From positions 188,954-252,953 of the forward strand of contig CP053447.1 in the NCBI GenBank assembly GCA_013285425.1: a stretch of 64,000 bases of DNA, given 5' to 3'. This document shows, in pieces, positions 48,731-57,520 of this stretch. Below the pieces are notes generated by a model, which was not told the DNA's origin, ran no database searches, and saw only the letters and a program-made list of their open reading frames with translations. The DNA is from Ignavibacteriota bacterium. Lineage in GTDB: Bacteria > Bacteroidota > Ignavibacteria > Ignavibacteriales > Ignavibacteriaceae. Each line of letters begins with the position of its first letter. Position 1 is the stretch's first letter. The translations under genes and the position numbers were made by a program.

Positions 48731-49729
48731 TTGCAAAACAAAAATATTGTAGTTACAGGAGGGGCTGGATTTTTAGGCTCACATTTAGTTCATCTATTAT
48801 TAAATAAAGGAAATAAAGTAACAGTATTAGATGATTTTTCACATGGGAAAGAACTGCATTTAAAAGAAATTGCTGACAACCCTAATCTTAAAGTAATTAA
48901 AGGTGATATCACTAATATTAATAATGTAAAAGAAGCTTTTGAAGATAGACAAATAGTTTTTCACCTTGCAGTTCTTGATTTACGACAATCCATTAAAGAA
49001 CCTCAGAGAGTAAACGATGTTATTGTTGATGGAACACTAAATTGTTTGAACGTTGCTCGAAATAATAATGTTGAATTGTTTGTTAATTGTTCTTCATCTG
49101 AAGTCTTTGGAACAGCACAATATATTCCGATGGATGAAAAGCATCCTCTGTTACCTGAAACACCTTATGCAGCATCTAAGGTTGCCCAGGATATGTACAC
49201 ATTTAGTTTTGGAAGAACTTATGGTTTGCCTTGGACTACGGTTAGACCATTTAATATGTATGGACCACACTCTCATTGGCAGGGTTACAGAGGAGAGTTA
49301 ATTCCTAAAATGATTGTTAGAGCTATGAATAAACAACCTTTGGTTATATTTGGTGAAGGTGAACAAACCAGAGACTTTATTTATGTTGAAGATGCTGCAA
49401 AAGGAATACTTGATGTAGTTAATAATAATGCATGTCGTAATAAAAATATAAATATTTGCACTGGAAAAGAAACTACTATCAGAAGAATAGCTGAAGCAAT
49501 TTGTAATGAATTTTCACTAGATCCCAATGTTTATATTCAAAAACAAGCTCCTCGCCCTGGTGATGTTATGAGACATCTTGGAGGCAATTCGTACTTTAAA
49601 GAGTTAACAGGTTATATACCTCAAACAACTCTTGAGGAAGGAATAAGTAAAACCATTGCTTGGTTTAAAAGCTTGCCCTACACTCCTGAAGAACTACTTA
49701 AGCAAGAAGTATTAAGAAGCTGGGAGTAA
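48731..49729 (+). CDS. NAD-dependent nucleotide-sugar epimerase/dehydratase (extended SDR)
   Basis: 332 residues from TTG 48731, with AAAGGAG ribosome site ten bases upstream. Rossmann motif VTGGAGFLGSHLV at the start, catalytic SSSEVFGTA and YAASK, and RPFNMYGPHSHW typical of extended SDR enzymes acting on UDP- or GDP-sugars (GalE/dehydratase-like). Its stop TAA at 49727 is followed in the same frame by the next SDR gene without a normal start codon. It would supply a sugar donor for the locus. Confidence 0.88.
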   Translation: MQNKNIVVTGGAGFLGSHLVHLLLNKGNKVTVLDDFSHGKELHLKEIADNPNLKVIKGDITNINNVKEAFEDRQIVFHLAVLDLRQSIKEPQRVNDVIVDGTLNCLNVARNNNVELFVNCSSSEVFGTAQYIPMDEKHPLLPETPYAASKVAQDMYTFSFGRTYGLPWTTVRPFNMYGPHSHWQGYRGELIPKMIVRAMNKQPLVIFGEGEQTRDFIYVEDAAKGILDVVNNNACRNKNINICTGKETTIRRIAEAICNEFSLDPNVYIQKQAPRPGDVMRHLGGNSYFKELTGYIPQTTLEEGISKTIAWFKSLPYTPEELLKQEVLRSWE

Positions 49730-49735
49730 AACAAA

Positions 49736-50665
49736 ATTTTACACGGAAAAAAGTTTCTGATTATAGGTTCTACCGGTCGTTTAGGCAGAGATATTTGCCT
49801 ACGACTGGAAGAATTAAATGCTACAGTAATCCCAATAATCTTAAAAGGTTATCCCGAAATGCCTAAAAGAGTAGAATGGGCATCATCAGTGAAGCCAATG
49901 AAGATTTATACAAAAGAAGATTTAACTAAACTGAAGCCATTTGATTATGTAATTAATTTCCATTGGCAGGTTGATAGATCTAAAACATTTACAGAACAGT
50001 TGTTATATGAGATTAACTCAAATCTAAGTATGCATGAGTTTTTCTGGAATTGGTTAAAAGAAAAGCAACCAAAAAATTTTATTAACATTTCTACTATTAA
50101 AATATTTAGTGAGTTAAATGAACACCCGGTTTCAACATCAACTGTTCCTTTACCGTTAACTCCTTACGGAATATCAAAAATAGCTGCTGAAAATTATTTT
50201 AGAGCTTTGTTTAATAAAACATCTACTCAGGTTGTTAATTTAAGATTAGGGTCTATTGCAGCATTTGGAGAAGTGCCAACTCAACTGTTAACCCAGCTCT
50301 TTAACAGTGCTTTTAATAATAAAAAGATTATTGTAAATAAAGGACACATTTCAAACATTTTGTATATAGATGAAGCAATAGATTTGATAATTAATTCTGC
50401 TTTGATTGGTGTTCAAGGTAATTACCTTCTTGTTGGTGATGGGTATTTAAACCAGGATATTTCTAAAAGATTTGAAGAGTTAAGTCATCGAAAGCTTAAT
50501 GCTGAGTATCAGGATTTCAATCCAGGTGTGACTGATCCTGGGTTTCTTTCTGACAAAGACAAGTTGAGATCATCCTGGACCAGATCATATTCGCTGGATT
50601 CAATGATTGAAATGATTATCGAATTAAATCTTAAAAGAAATTCCACAGTGGATACAAATAGTTAA
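49736..50665 (+). CDS. NAD-dependent epimerase/dehydratase-like SDR, probable ATT start
   Basis: The first ATG (49859) leaves out the cofactor site. Upstream in the same frame lies KKFLIIGSTGRLGRDICLRL, the Rossmann GxTGxLG loop, reaching back to the preceding gene's TAA. Between that stop and the fold the codons are AAC AAA ATT TTA CAC GGA, so ATT at 49736 is the only near-cognate start. From there the protein has about 310 residues, with NISTIKIF and YGISK (catalytic Tyr/Lys) and NLRLGSIAAFG. Alternatively, reading through the TAA would fuse it to the upstream SDR. Likely a sugar reductase/epimerase of RmlD-like type. Confidence 0.75.
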   Translation: MLHGKKFLIIGSTGRLGRDICLRLEELNATVIPIILKGYPEMPKRVEWASSVKPMKIYTKEDLTKLKPFDYVINFHWQVDRSKTFTEQLLYEINSNLSMHEFFWNWLKEKQPKNFINISTIKIFSELNEHPVSTSTVPLPLTPYGISKIAAENYFRALFNKTSTQVVNLRLGSIAAFGEVPTQLLTQLFNSAFNNKKIIVNKGHISNILYIDEAIDLIINSALIGVQGNYLLVGDGYLNQDISKRFEELSHRKLNAEYQDFNPGVTDPGFLSDKDKLRSSWTRSYSLDSMIEMIIELNLKRNSTVDTNS

Positions 50666-50964
50666 AGAATTATTTTAGTTAATGAACAAATATTTTGCAA
50701 AAAGATCTTAGTATTAAAGTTGTTGTTTAATCATAAAAGATAAAGTTCTGACTTTAAACTTTGAGAATCTCTGTTTCTGATATTGGGGGTCTAAGTAGAT
50801 CGCATATTAGGCTCAGCATAAATACAAAGAGTGACAAAAATTTACTTGGTTGTTTGGAAATATCTATTGACAAGAAATTATTTGAAAAAGAATCATAAAA
50901 ATAAACTGTATCACAAATAATAATAAATATCTATTTTGACTTTGAATAAATTATTGGAGATAAA
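50666..50964. other. Non-coding stretch before the aminotransferase gene
   Basis: About 300 bp with no gene and no clear hairpin. Probably holds a promoter for 50965. Confidence 0.4.
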
Positions 50965-52098
50965 ATGAATATTCCTTTCTTAGATTTAAAAGCAAATTAT
51001 AATTCAATTAAGTCAGAGGTCAATGCTGCTATTCAGCAAGTACTTGATAATACTGCTTATATACTTGGTGCATCAGTTCAGAATTTTGAAAGAGATTTTT
51101 CCGCTGCTCATCAAGTTAAATATTGCCTTGGTACAAGCTCAGGCACAGATGCTAATCATCTGGTTTTGTGGGGTTTGGGTATTGGTGCCGGTGATGAAGT
51201 CATTGTTCCAGCTAATACATTTATTGCAACTGCATGGGGAGCAACTCTTTGCGGTGCTACACCGGTTTTTGTTGACTGCGATCCTGAAACCTATAATATT
51301 GATCCTGCTAAAGTTGAAAAGGCTATAACAAAGAAGACAAAAGCTATTGTTGCTGTTCATCTTTACGGACAGAGCGCAGATTTAGATCCCTTAATTGATA
51401 TTGCAAAAAAACATAATCTTATTCTGGTTGAAGATGCTGCCCAAGCTCATCTTGCAGAATATAAAGGAAAATTAGTCGGTGGATTAACTGAAGCTGCTTC
51501 ATTCAGCTATTATCCGGGCAAAAATCTTGGTGCATACGGTGAAGGTGGTGCTGTAACTACAAATAATGAAGCGCTTTATAACAAAATTAAAAAGCTGCGC
51601 GAACATGGACAATCTCAAAAGTACTATCACGATATCCTTGGACATAATTACAGGATGGAAGGAATACAAGGCGCTGTACTTGAAGTAAAATTAAAATATC
51701 TAAGTAAATGGACTGATGCCAGAAGATCTGTTGCTGCAAAATATAATGAAGGATTAAAAAATTTTGCTAAGGTGATTACCCCAAAAGAGGCGTCGTATGC
51801 AAAGCATGTTTATCATTTATATGTAATTCAATTAAATGATGGAAGTCTAGAAAAAAGTAATCAGTTAAGGGATAAACTAAAAGATTTTTTAACACAAAAT
51901 GGCGTCAATGTTGGATTACATTATCCGATTCCATTACATATGCAAGAGTGTTTTAAAAATCTTGGATATAAAAAAGGAGATTTCCCTAACTCGGAGAAAA
52001 TTGCAGAAGCAGGATTATCTTTACCAATGTTTCCTGAGTTGACTGATGAACAGATCAACTATGTAATTGAAAAAATAAAAGAGTTCTTTAGTAAATAG
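50965..52098 (+). CDS. DegT/DnrJ/EryC1/StrS family sugar aminotransferase
   Basis: 377 residues, PLP-dependent. Motifs: GTSSGTDANHLVLW, FVDCDPETYNID, VEDAAQAHLAEYKG and SFSYYPGKNLGAYGEGGA, where the Lys (about residue 186) binds PLP, plus the C-terminal YPIPLHMQ. This family converts 3- or 4-keto nucleotide sugars to amino sugars. Together with the Gfo/Idh dehydrogenase (53814) and hexapeptide acetyltransferase (54855) it would make a 3-acetamido sugar by the WlbA/WlbC/WlbB (WbpB/E/D) logic. ATG with GGAG ribosome site; a strong terminator follows. Confidence 0.88.
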   Translation: MNIPFLDLKANYNSIKSEVNAAIQQVLDNTAYILGASVQNFERDFSAAHQVKYCLGTSSGTDANHLVLWGLGIGAGDEVIVPANTFIATAWGATLCGATPVFVDCDPETYNIDPAKVEKAITKKTKAIVAVHLYGQSADLDPLIDIAKKHNLILVEDAAQAHLAEYKGKLVGGLTEAASFSYYPGKNLGAYGEGGAVTTNNEALYNKIKKLREHGQSQKYYHDILGHNYRMEGIQGAVLEVKLKYLSKWTDARRSVAAKYNEGLKNFAKVITPKEASYAKHVYHLYVIQLNDGSLEKSNQLRDKLKDFLTQNGVNVGLHYPIPLHMQECFKNLGYKKGDFPNSEKIAEAGLSLPMFPELTDEQINYVIEKIKEFFSK

Positions 52099-52128
52099 TT
52101 TCTTAAAAACTTCTTAAGGATGGCAAAC

Positions 52129-52156
52129 AGCCCGATTAGTCGAATCGGGCTTTTTT
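52129..52156 (+). terminator. Rho-independent terminator
   Basis: AGCCCGATT (52129-52137) pairs perfectly with AATCGGGCT (52143-52151) across a 5-base loop, followed by a run of T. It is the strongest terminator in the window and ends the operon that finishes with the aminotransferase gene. Confidence 0.93.
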
Positions 52157-52284
52157 ATTATAGTGCCTCAAATCCAAATCAATTAGTTGTCTCAAATCTC
52201 TTGACAGAAACTGCTTGAAATCTCATTTTGAAATTTATCTATATAGAAAGCTTTTGAAATGATTAAAAAACAAAGAATTGACAG

Positions 52285-53778
52285 GTGGCACAATTACTGA
52301 GTAATAAAAAAAGCTTAACTATTTCTATTAACCTTATGAAAAAAAATTACAGATATAAATACTTTTTTGGAATTGCAGATTTCTTTATCCTGATCTTTTC
52401 ATTCTTAATCTCAATTTTCGCACTTCGAAATAATACATCCTTGAATTTTTTTGAGTTTTACGGATCTATACCATGGGTGCTTTCGTTAGTATTTCTAATT
52501 TCATCAATTATTGTATTGATTTTTCAGTATAACGGATTATATCGTCTTGATATAATTTTAAATCGAACAGCACACTTTACTCAGATACTTAAAGCAATAT
52601 ATTATAGTTCGTTAAAAATTGTTCTGTTATCTTTTTTACTTGATTCAAGAACAATTATTGATTCAAGACTTCTTTTCGTGTTTTTCTTTCTGATATCAAT
52701 TGGTCTACTGTTTATTGTTCGTGTTGAATTGCTTAAGTGGTTATTTGTTGAATTAAGTCAGAGTAGTTTTAAAAGAAATGTTATAATAGTTGGCAACGGT
52801 AAACCCGGGAAACTTTTAGCAACAAAATTAATTTATGAAAATCCTTTGGGATTAAATATACTTGGTTTTATTGATGATGAGAGACAGATTGGTGATTTTG
52901 TTGTTGCCGGTAAGAAAGTGTTAGGAAATCTGGAAAGTCTTAAGGAGATTCTTGATAATAACAAAGTTGATGAATTAATAATTTCAAGTGACAGTCAATC
53001 TTATGAAAAATTCTTTGATGTTGTTGATTACTGTAAGTCATTTAATGTTCCAATAAGAATGACATCAAGTCTATTAGATGTTGTTAACCAAAAATTGAAA
53101 ATAGAGAAATACTCAGATATTCCGGTTATTGATGTTTCTCCCCAGTATAATGATAATTTTACACTTGGACTAAAAAGGTTTTTTGATGTTGTAATTGCTT
53201 CTTTTGCTATCATACTTCTTTCGCCTGTAATGGCGTTCATTACAGCAATGGTAAAACTATCTTCACCCGGTCCCATTCTTTTTAAGCAAAAAAGAATTGG
53301 TAAAGATGGTAAAGAATTTAATTTTTATAAATTCCGGTCAATGAAACAAATTAATGGTGAGGATGAAGAACGTAAAAAGATGATGATTGAATTTATGAAA
53401 AATGGTTCTGATAAAAACGGATCAGATACTAAAATAATTAATGAAAGCCGTGTAACCTGGATTGGGAAAATTATCAGAAAAACTTCACTTGATGAATTGC
53501 CTCAATTATTCAATGTAATAAAGGGCGATATGAGTCTTGTTGGACCAAGACCTTGCCTGCCATACGAATTTGAGAATTACGATGAATGGCAAAAAAGAAG
53601 AGTAAGTGTAATTCCCGGCTGCACAGGAGTTTGGCAGGTTTGGGGAAGAAGCATAACTACTTTTCAGGAAAGTATTGTGTTAGATTTATACTATGTTAAT
53701 AATATGTCCCCTTGGTTAGATATACAATTGATATTTCAAACTGTTCCTGTTATGCTTTTTTCCAGAGGAGCAAAATAA
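52285..53778 (+). CDS. Exopolysaccharide polyprenyl-phosphate glycosylphosphotransferase (initiating enzyme)
   Basis: 497 residues from GTG 52285 (an internal ATG at 52336 is an alternative start). Four N-terminal TM helices, a CoA-binding-like Rossmann domain with VGNGKPGKLLA and a LGFIDDERQIG segment, then TM helix 5 and the catalytic bacterial sugar transferase domain: KRFFDVVIASFAIILLSP, GPILFKQKRIGKDGKEF, FYKFRSM, KTSLDELPQLFNVI and GDMSLVGPRPCLP. It transfers the first sugar phosphate to undecaprenyl phosphate, starting repeat-unit assembly. Located just after a terminator, so it begins a new transcript. Confidence 0.92.
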   Translation: MAQLLSNKKSLTISINLMKKNYRYKYFFGIADFFILIFSFLISIFALRNNTSLNFFEFYGSIPWVLSLVFLISSIIVLIFQYNGLYRLDIILNRTAHFTQILKAIYYSSLKIVLLSFLLDSRTIIDSRLLFVFFFLISIGLLFIVRVELLKWLFVELSQSSFKRNVIIVGNGKPGKLLATKLIYENPLGLNILGFIDDERQIGDFVVAGKKVLGNLESLKEILDNNKVDELIISSDSQSYEKFFDVVDYCKSFNVPIRMTSSLLDVVNQKLKIEKYSDIPVIDVSPQYNDNFTLGLKRFFDVVIASFAIILLSPVMAFITAMVKLSSPGPILFKQKRIGKDGKEFNFYKFRSMKQINGEDEERKKMMIEFMKNGSDKNGSDTKIINESRVTWIGKIIRKTSLDELPQLFNVIKGDMSLVGPRPCLPYEFENYDEWQKRRVSVIPGCTGVWQVWGRSITTFQESIVLDLYYVNNMSPWLDIQLIFQTVPVMLFSRGAK

Positions 53779-53813
53779 ATTTTCTTTATCAGATACTTTA
53801 ACAAGGATTTAAA

Positions 53814-54827
53814 ATGAAAGTAGCAGTAGTTGGATTAGGATATTGGGGACCAAATTTACTAAGAAATTTTCTTGCGCAGCAAGATGTTGAACAGTTAATA
53901 GCCTGTGATACCAGAGAAGACAGACTGAAGGTAATGAAACAAAAATTTCCCAGTGTTATCCTTTCTAATGATTGCGAAAAAACCTTAACCGGTAACAGCG
54001 ATCTTGTAGTTATCGCGACACCAGTTGCAACTCACTATCCTATTGCCAAAAAAGCACTATTAAACGGTAAACATATCTGGGTGGAAAAACCTTTTACAGC
54101 TAATGTTGCTGAAGCTGAGGAATTGATTGAAATTGCTGAGTCCAAGAATCTTAATATTTTTGTTGATCATACCTTTATATATAATGGCGCTGTTATTAAA
54201 ATGAAAGAACTTGTTGATAAAGGCGAGCTTGGAAACATTCTGTATTTTGATTCTGAAAGAATTAATCTTGGCTTATTTCAAAGAGATGTTAATGTTATTT
54301 GGGATCTTGCACCACACGATCTTTCAATAATGCAGTATATTCTTGGGTTTAAGGCAAAAGCTATCTCGGCAAATGGAATTGCGAACTTTAATGGAAAAGA
54401 GAATATCGCACATATAAGTATTTATTTTGAGGATAATTGTTTCGCTCATTTTCACGTTAATTGGCTTTCACCGGTAAAGATAAGAAGAATGATTGTTGGG
54501 GGATCAAAGAAGATGCTTGTTTATGATGATATGGAAAATTTTGAAAAGATAAAAGTTTATGATAGTGGAATAGAAATAAAGACAACTGAAGGAATTCATG
54601 AAGCACTGGTTCAATACAGAATCGGTGATATGTTTTCACCTAAAGTAAATCAGACTGAAGCTCTTGCACTTGGCGCACGCGAATGCCTTGATGCAATAAA
54701 AGAAAACAGACAGCCCTTGACAAACGGATATGATGGTTTGGAAATAGTTAAATTGTTGGAAGCCAGTGATAAATCATTAAAGGGAATGGGCAGAATAGTT
54801 GAAATCGAAGAGCTTGTTCACTTTTAA
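53814..54827 (+). CDS. Gfo/Idh/MocA-family sugar dehydrogenase (WlbA-like)
   Basis: 337 residues. VVGLGYWGPNLLRNFL nucleotide-binding loop, VIATPVATHYPIAKKAL, the hallmark WVEKPFT (EKP) near residue 92, and WDLAPHDLSIMQYILG with the HD pair. This is the nucleotide-sugar 3-dehydrogenase subgroup, where the C3 hydroxyl of UDP-GlcNAcA-like sugars is oxidised before transamination. The acetyltransferase gene follows after 27 bp. The position between the initiating transferase and the acetyltransferase supports a role in making a 2,3-diamino sugar. Confidence 0.87.
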   Translation: MKVAVVGLGYWGPNLLRNFLAQQDVEQLIACDTREDRLKVMKQKFPSVILSNDCEKTLTGNSDLVVIATPVATHYPIAKKALLNGKHIWVEKPFTANVAEAEELIEIAESKNLNIFVDHTFIYNGAVIKMKELVDKGELGNILYFDSERINLGLFQRDVNVIWDLAPHDLSIMQYILGFKAKAISANGIANFNGKENIAHISIYFEDNCFAHFHVNWLSPVKIRRMIVGGSKKMLVYDDMENFEKIKVYDSGIEIKTTEGIHEALVQYRIGDMFSPKVNQTEALALGARECLDAIKENRQPLTNGYDGLEIVKLLEASDKSLKGMGRIVEIEELVHF

Positions 54828-54854
54828 TTATTAAATTTTGTTCGGGCAGTATAT

Positions 54855-55322
54855 TTGGAAAAGAAAAATCTTAATAATGTAAAACTCGGCAAAGATGTAA
54901 AGATATTTGATTTTGTCAATCTATACGGCTGTTCAATTGATGACAATTCGAAAATAGGTACTTTTGTTGAAATACAGAAGAATGCATCTGTCGGTAAAAA
55001 TTGTAAAATATCATCTCATACCTTTATTTGTGAAGGCGTTCATATAGGTGATAGTGTTTTTGTTGGACATAATGTTACATTTATTAATGATAAATATCCG
55101 CGCTCATCAAATCCTGATGGATCAATTCAAACTGAATCTGATTGGACTGTAGTTGAAACATTTGTAAAGAATGGTGCATCAATAGGATCTTCTTCTACAA
55201 TACTTTGTGGAGTAACAATCGGTGAGAATGCTATAGTAGGAGCTGGAGCTGTAGTGACTAAAGATGTTCCTCCAAATACTATAGTTGCAGGTGTACCTGC
55301 TAAAGTAATTAAGAAGATTTAA
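54855..55322 (+). CDS. Hexapeptide-repeat nucleotide-sugar N-acetyltransferase (WlbB-like)
   Basis: 155 residues from TTG 54855. Left-handed beta-helix with repeats VKLGKDVKIFDFVNL, GTFVEIQKNASVGKNC, VHIGDSVFVGHNV and GVTIGENAIVGAGAVVTKDV, ending in GVPAKVIKKI. NDKYPRSS and the TFIND segment resemble WbpD/WlbB enzymes that acetylate the 3-amino group of UDP-GlcNAc3NA. Third member of the inferred dehydrogenase/aminotransferase/acetyltransferase trio, though the aminotransferase is 3 kb away behind a terminator. Confidence 0.85.
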   Translation: MEKKNLNNVKLGKDVKIFDFVNLYGCSIDDNSKIGTFVEIQKNASVGKNCKISSHTFICEGVHIGDSVFVGHNVTFINDKYPRSSNPDGSIQTESDWTVVETFVKNGASIGSSSTILCGVTIGENAIVGAGAVVTKDVPPNTIVAGVPAKVIKKI

Positions 55323-55346
55323 TTATAAGTTTGAAACTCTGATAGT

Positions 55347-55517
55347 TTATTTTACGAAAAGAATTATAAGTGTTGCTGCTAAAGCAAAAAAATAAATAAA
55401 GCCCAGCCGTGATTTGATTTTGCCTTGTTTATTATAATTAAGAAGTGTTGAATTATTTTCAAAATCTATTGATTTACTCAATTGATTCTGTTGAATTTCA
55501 AATGTTGAATCTTTCAT
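55347..55517 (-). CDS. Possible small single-TM protein
   Basis: A 56-codon frame reads MKDSTFEIQQNQLSKSIDFE, then polar residues, then KIKSRLGFIYFFALAATLII and LFVK. A polar N-terminus with a C-terminal membrane helix is a plausible small membrane protein. No strong ribosome site is visible. It lies convergent to the acetyltransferase gene, in the otherwise empty gap before the OmpA-type gene. Not recognised; moderate to low confidence. Confidence 0.45.
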   Translation of the reverse strand: MKDSTFEIQQNQLSKSIDFENNSTLLNYNKQGKIKSRLGFIYFFALAATLIILFVK

Positions 55518-55710
55518 AATTCTAATTCTTTAATTACTAACTATTCAAAACTTTACAATAACTAAGCAATTATTATTCCTATTGACTACCCTTTGAAATT
55601 GCGTCGAAAATGGCGGGTAAATTTAAAGTAAGTAAATATTACAGGTAATAATTCTTTCTAGTGAGAGAAAATTATTAAGCAACTGATCAATATTATCAAT
55701 AATTGAATTT

Positions 55711-57003
55711 TTAATCTTCTCTAATTATCATTATCCTACGATTAGCGCTGCGTCCTTCTATTGTGTTATTATTGCCAACCGGGAAAGAATCACCTAAACC
55801 ATAAACTTCAATTTGATTAGGTAACACGCCCTGCGAAACAAGATAATCGTAAACTGCTTTAGCACGATCATAAGATAATTTTTTAATAGTATAAACAGAA
55901 CCCTGGCTGTCCATATGACCTTCAATTCTCCATTTGCTATTCGGTTGATTTTGAATATAAAAAGCTATTTCATTTAATACAATCAGGGCACTCTGTTTAA
56001 TATTAGAAGAGCTGTTAATAAATAAATCTTCACCTCTAAGGTTGAATTGAAAAAAGGTCTCTTCTTCCTTAGGCTTATTTAAATCTTTTTGAGTATCAAG
56101 AGGTTTGTCTTCAATTTTTGGAATAACTTCGTTTTCTTTCTCTTTAAGTTTAGTTAAATCTTTTTCATCAGTTGATTTAATATCAACATCAGGTGTGATT
56201 TTACTTGAATCTTTGTGTACTTCCTCATTTCTTAACCCAATAATGTCTTCGGGTTTAGTAAGAGGTTTTTCATTAACTTTTGTTGTTTTATCTAAATCAG
56301 ATTCAAGTTTGCTGCTAATTGCATAGGATAAGCCAACCATTGCTGTTAAATATGAATCTGAGTTGTCTGCTGCAGAAACATCTTCCAGGTAATCAGTAGA
56401 AGTAGGATGATAACTAAGTGATGCATTTATACTAAATTGATCTGAAACTTTAAAGAGAACAGAACCTTCTATAGTGAAAGTAAGGATTGATTTATCGTAC
56501 CTGTCCAGACTATTAAAGTTAAGTATTTTTCCATTATTATCTTTTGGACTGAAATTAAGAAATGTTCCTCCAACCATAATTGAAGGGATGAAAAAGTCAG
56601 CAACAGCATATCCAAAGTTTAAACCCGCACCCACAAAAATAGCATCTGTTGTAACTTCAGTGGGTATTGCTCTTGGTCCATCATTACTCGAGAGTAAGTT
56701 TCTTGAGTCGTTAAATTTAAGATTTAATCCGCCACCAAAAATTTTAAACCCAAGTCGTGCATCTTGAATAATTAAAGGATAGTACTCTAATGAAGTTTTA
56801 GCAGTTAGACCAAGAGAACTGTTCTTATAATCTGTAAATCCATATCCAACTCCGCCATCAACTGCAACAATAAAATTTTGATAAATAAACTTATCTTCAT
56901 TGCCAATTGGTTGAGGATTTATATTGCTAGTATAAGCAACAAATAAAAAGATTAAAAAAATTTGGATAAAAGAGCGATTCATATTTCTTATATGGCTAAT
57001 CAT
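55711..57003 (-). CDS. OmpA-family outer-membrane protein
   Basis: 430 residues. A signal peptide is visible best from the second ATG at 56982 (MNRSFIQIFLIFLFVAYTSN), which may be the real start. The N-terminal half is beta-rich with outer-membrane-like strands (GYGFTDYKNSSLG and KFSVSA-like patterns). A low-complexity charged linker of K/E/D follows at about residues 240-305. The C-terminal OmpA domain has WRIEGHMDSQGSVYTIKKLS, SYDRAKAVYDYLVSQG and the peptidoglycan-binding EGRSANRRIMI. It probably ties the outer membrane to peptidoglycan. Monocistronic on the minus strand. Confidence 0.87.
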   Translation of the reverse strand: MISHIRNMNRSFIQIFLIFLFVAYTSNINPQPIGNEDKFIYQNFIVAVDGGVGYGFTDYKNSSLGLTAKTSLEYYPLIIQDARLGFKIFGGGLNLKFNDSRNLLSSNDGPRAIPTEVTTDAIFVGAGLNFGYAVADFFIPSIMVGGTFLNFSPKDNNGKILNFNSLDRYDKSILTFTIEGSVLFKVSDQFSINASLSYHPTSTDYLEDVSAADNSDSYLTAMVGLSYAISSKLESDLDKTTKVNEKPLTKPEDIIGLRNEEVHKDSSKITPDVDIKSTDEKDLTKLKEKENEVIPKIEDKPLDTQKDLNKPKEEETFFQFNLRGEDLFINSSSNIKQSALIVLNEIAFYIQNQPNSKWRIEGHMDSQGSVYTIKKLSYDRAKAVYDYLVSQGVLPNQIEVYGLGDSFPVGNNNTIEGRSANRRIMIIRED

Positions 57004-57520
57004 ATAATAATTATATCGAACATAATTCCTAAAATTTAATGCAAATATATATAATGTTAATTACTGAAAAAACTTAATTATATAAAATAACATCGATTGA
57101 TTCTCTGCTTAATAATAGAAAATTTTCAAAATGAAACAAACAATTTTTTTCTTTTTGTTGGAATATTTAAACTGTTTGTATTTTCTGTTTTGGCACAAAC
57201 ATTGGCGTATAGCAAATTGTGAGAGTGAAAGTTATTTGAGTTTTTTGAAAAAATATATTGAGACAATGAATTTTCAATAAAAATTGTTGTTGGTTAGTAA
57301 GGTTGTTTCGTGTGTTTATTCTTTTAATTAAAAAGAATGAGTGTTTCGAAGCAACCTTTTTTTTTAAACTTTTCCGCTTTCTTCATTCCAATTAGTAAAC
57401 AAAAATTATAACCCGTTTACCGATGATTTCCTTTATTTTACCGATTTTTTCTTTTCCTAATGGTATCTTTGTATTACTTTTCAATTAGAAATTGATATAT
57501 CTTAATAAGGAGCTGAAAAA
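57004..57520. other. Non-coding stretch with an orphan terminator
   Basis: About 520 bp between divergent genes. Only the hairpin at 57299-57364 stands out. No gene is seen. A short TATCTTTG at 57466 fits the Bacteroidota -7 promoter motif ahead of the gene at 57521, without a clear -33 element. Confidence 0.45.
57299..57364 (+). terminator. Orphan terminator-like hairpin
   Basis: AAGGTTGTTTCG (57299-57310) pairs with CGAAGCAACCTT (57347-57358, one G-U). Between them ATTCTTTT and AAAAGAAT form a second inner stem, and a long T-run follows to 57365. It points at a plus-strand transcript, but no plus-strand gene lies upstream between 57003 and here. Confidence 0.75.

Noticed and set aside
23058..55322. 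Exosortase or PEP-CTERM genes
   Set aside because: No multi-TM protein with the exosortase Cys/Arg/His pattern and no PEP-TM-Arg tail among the proteins of the window.
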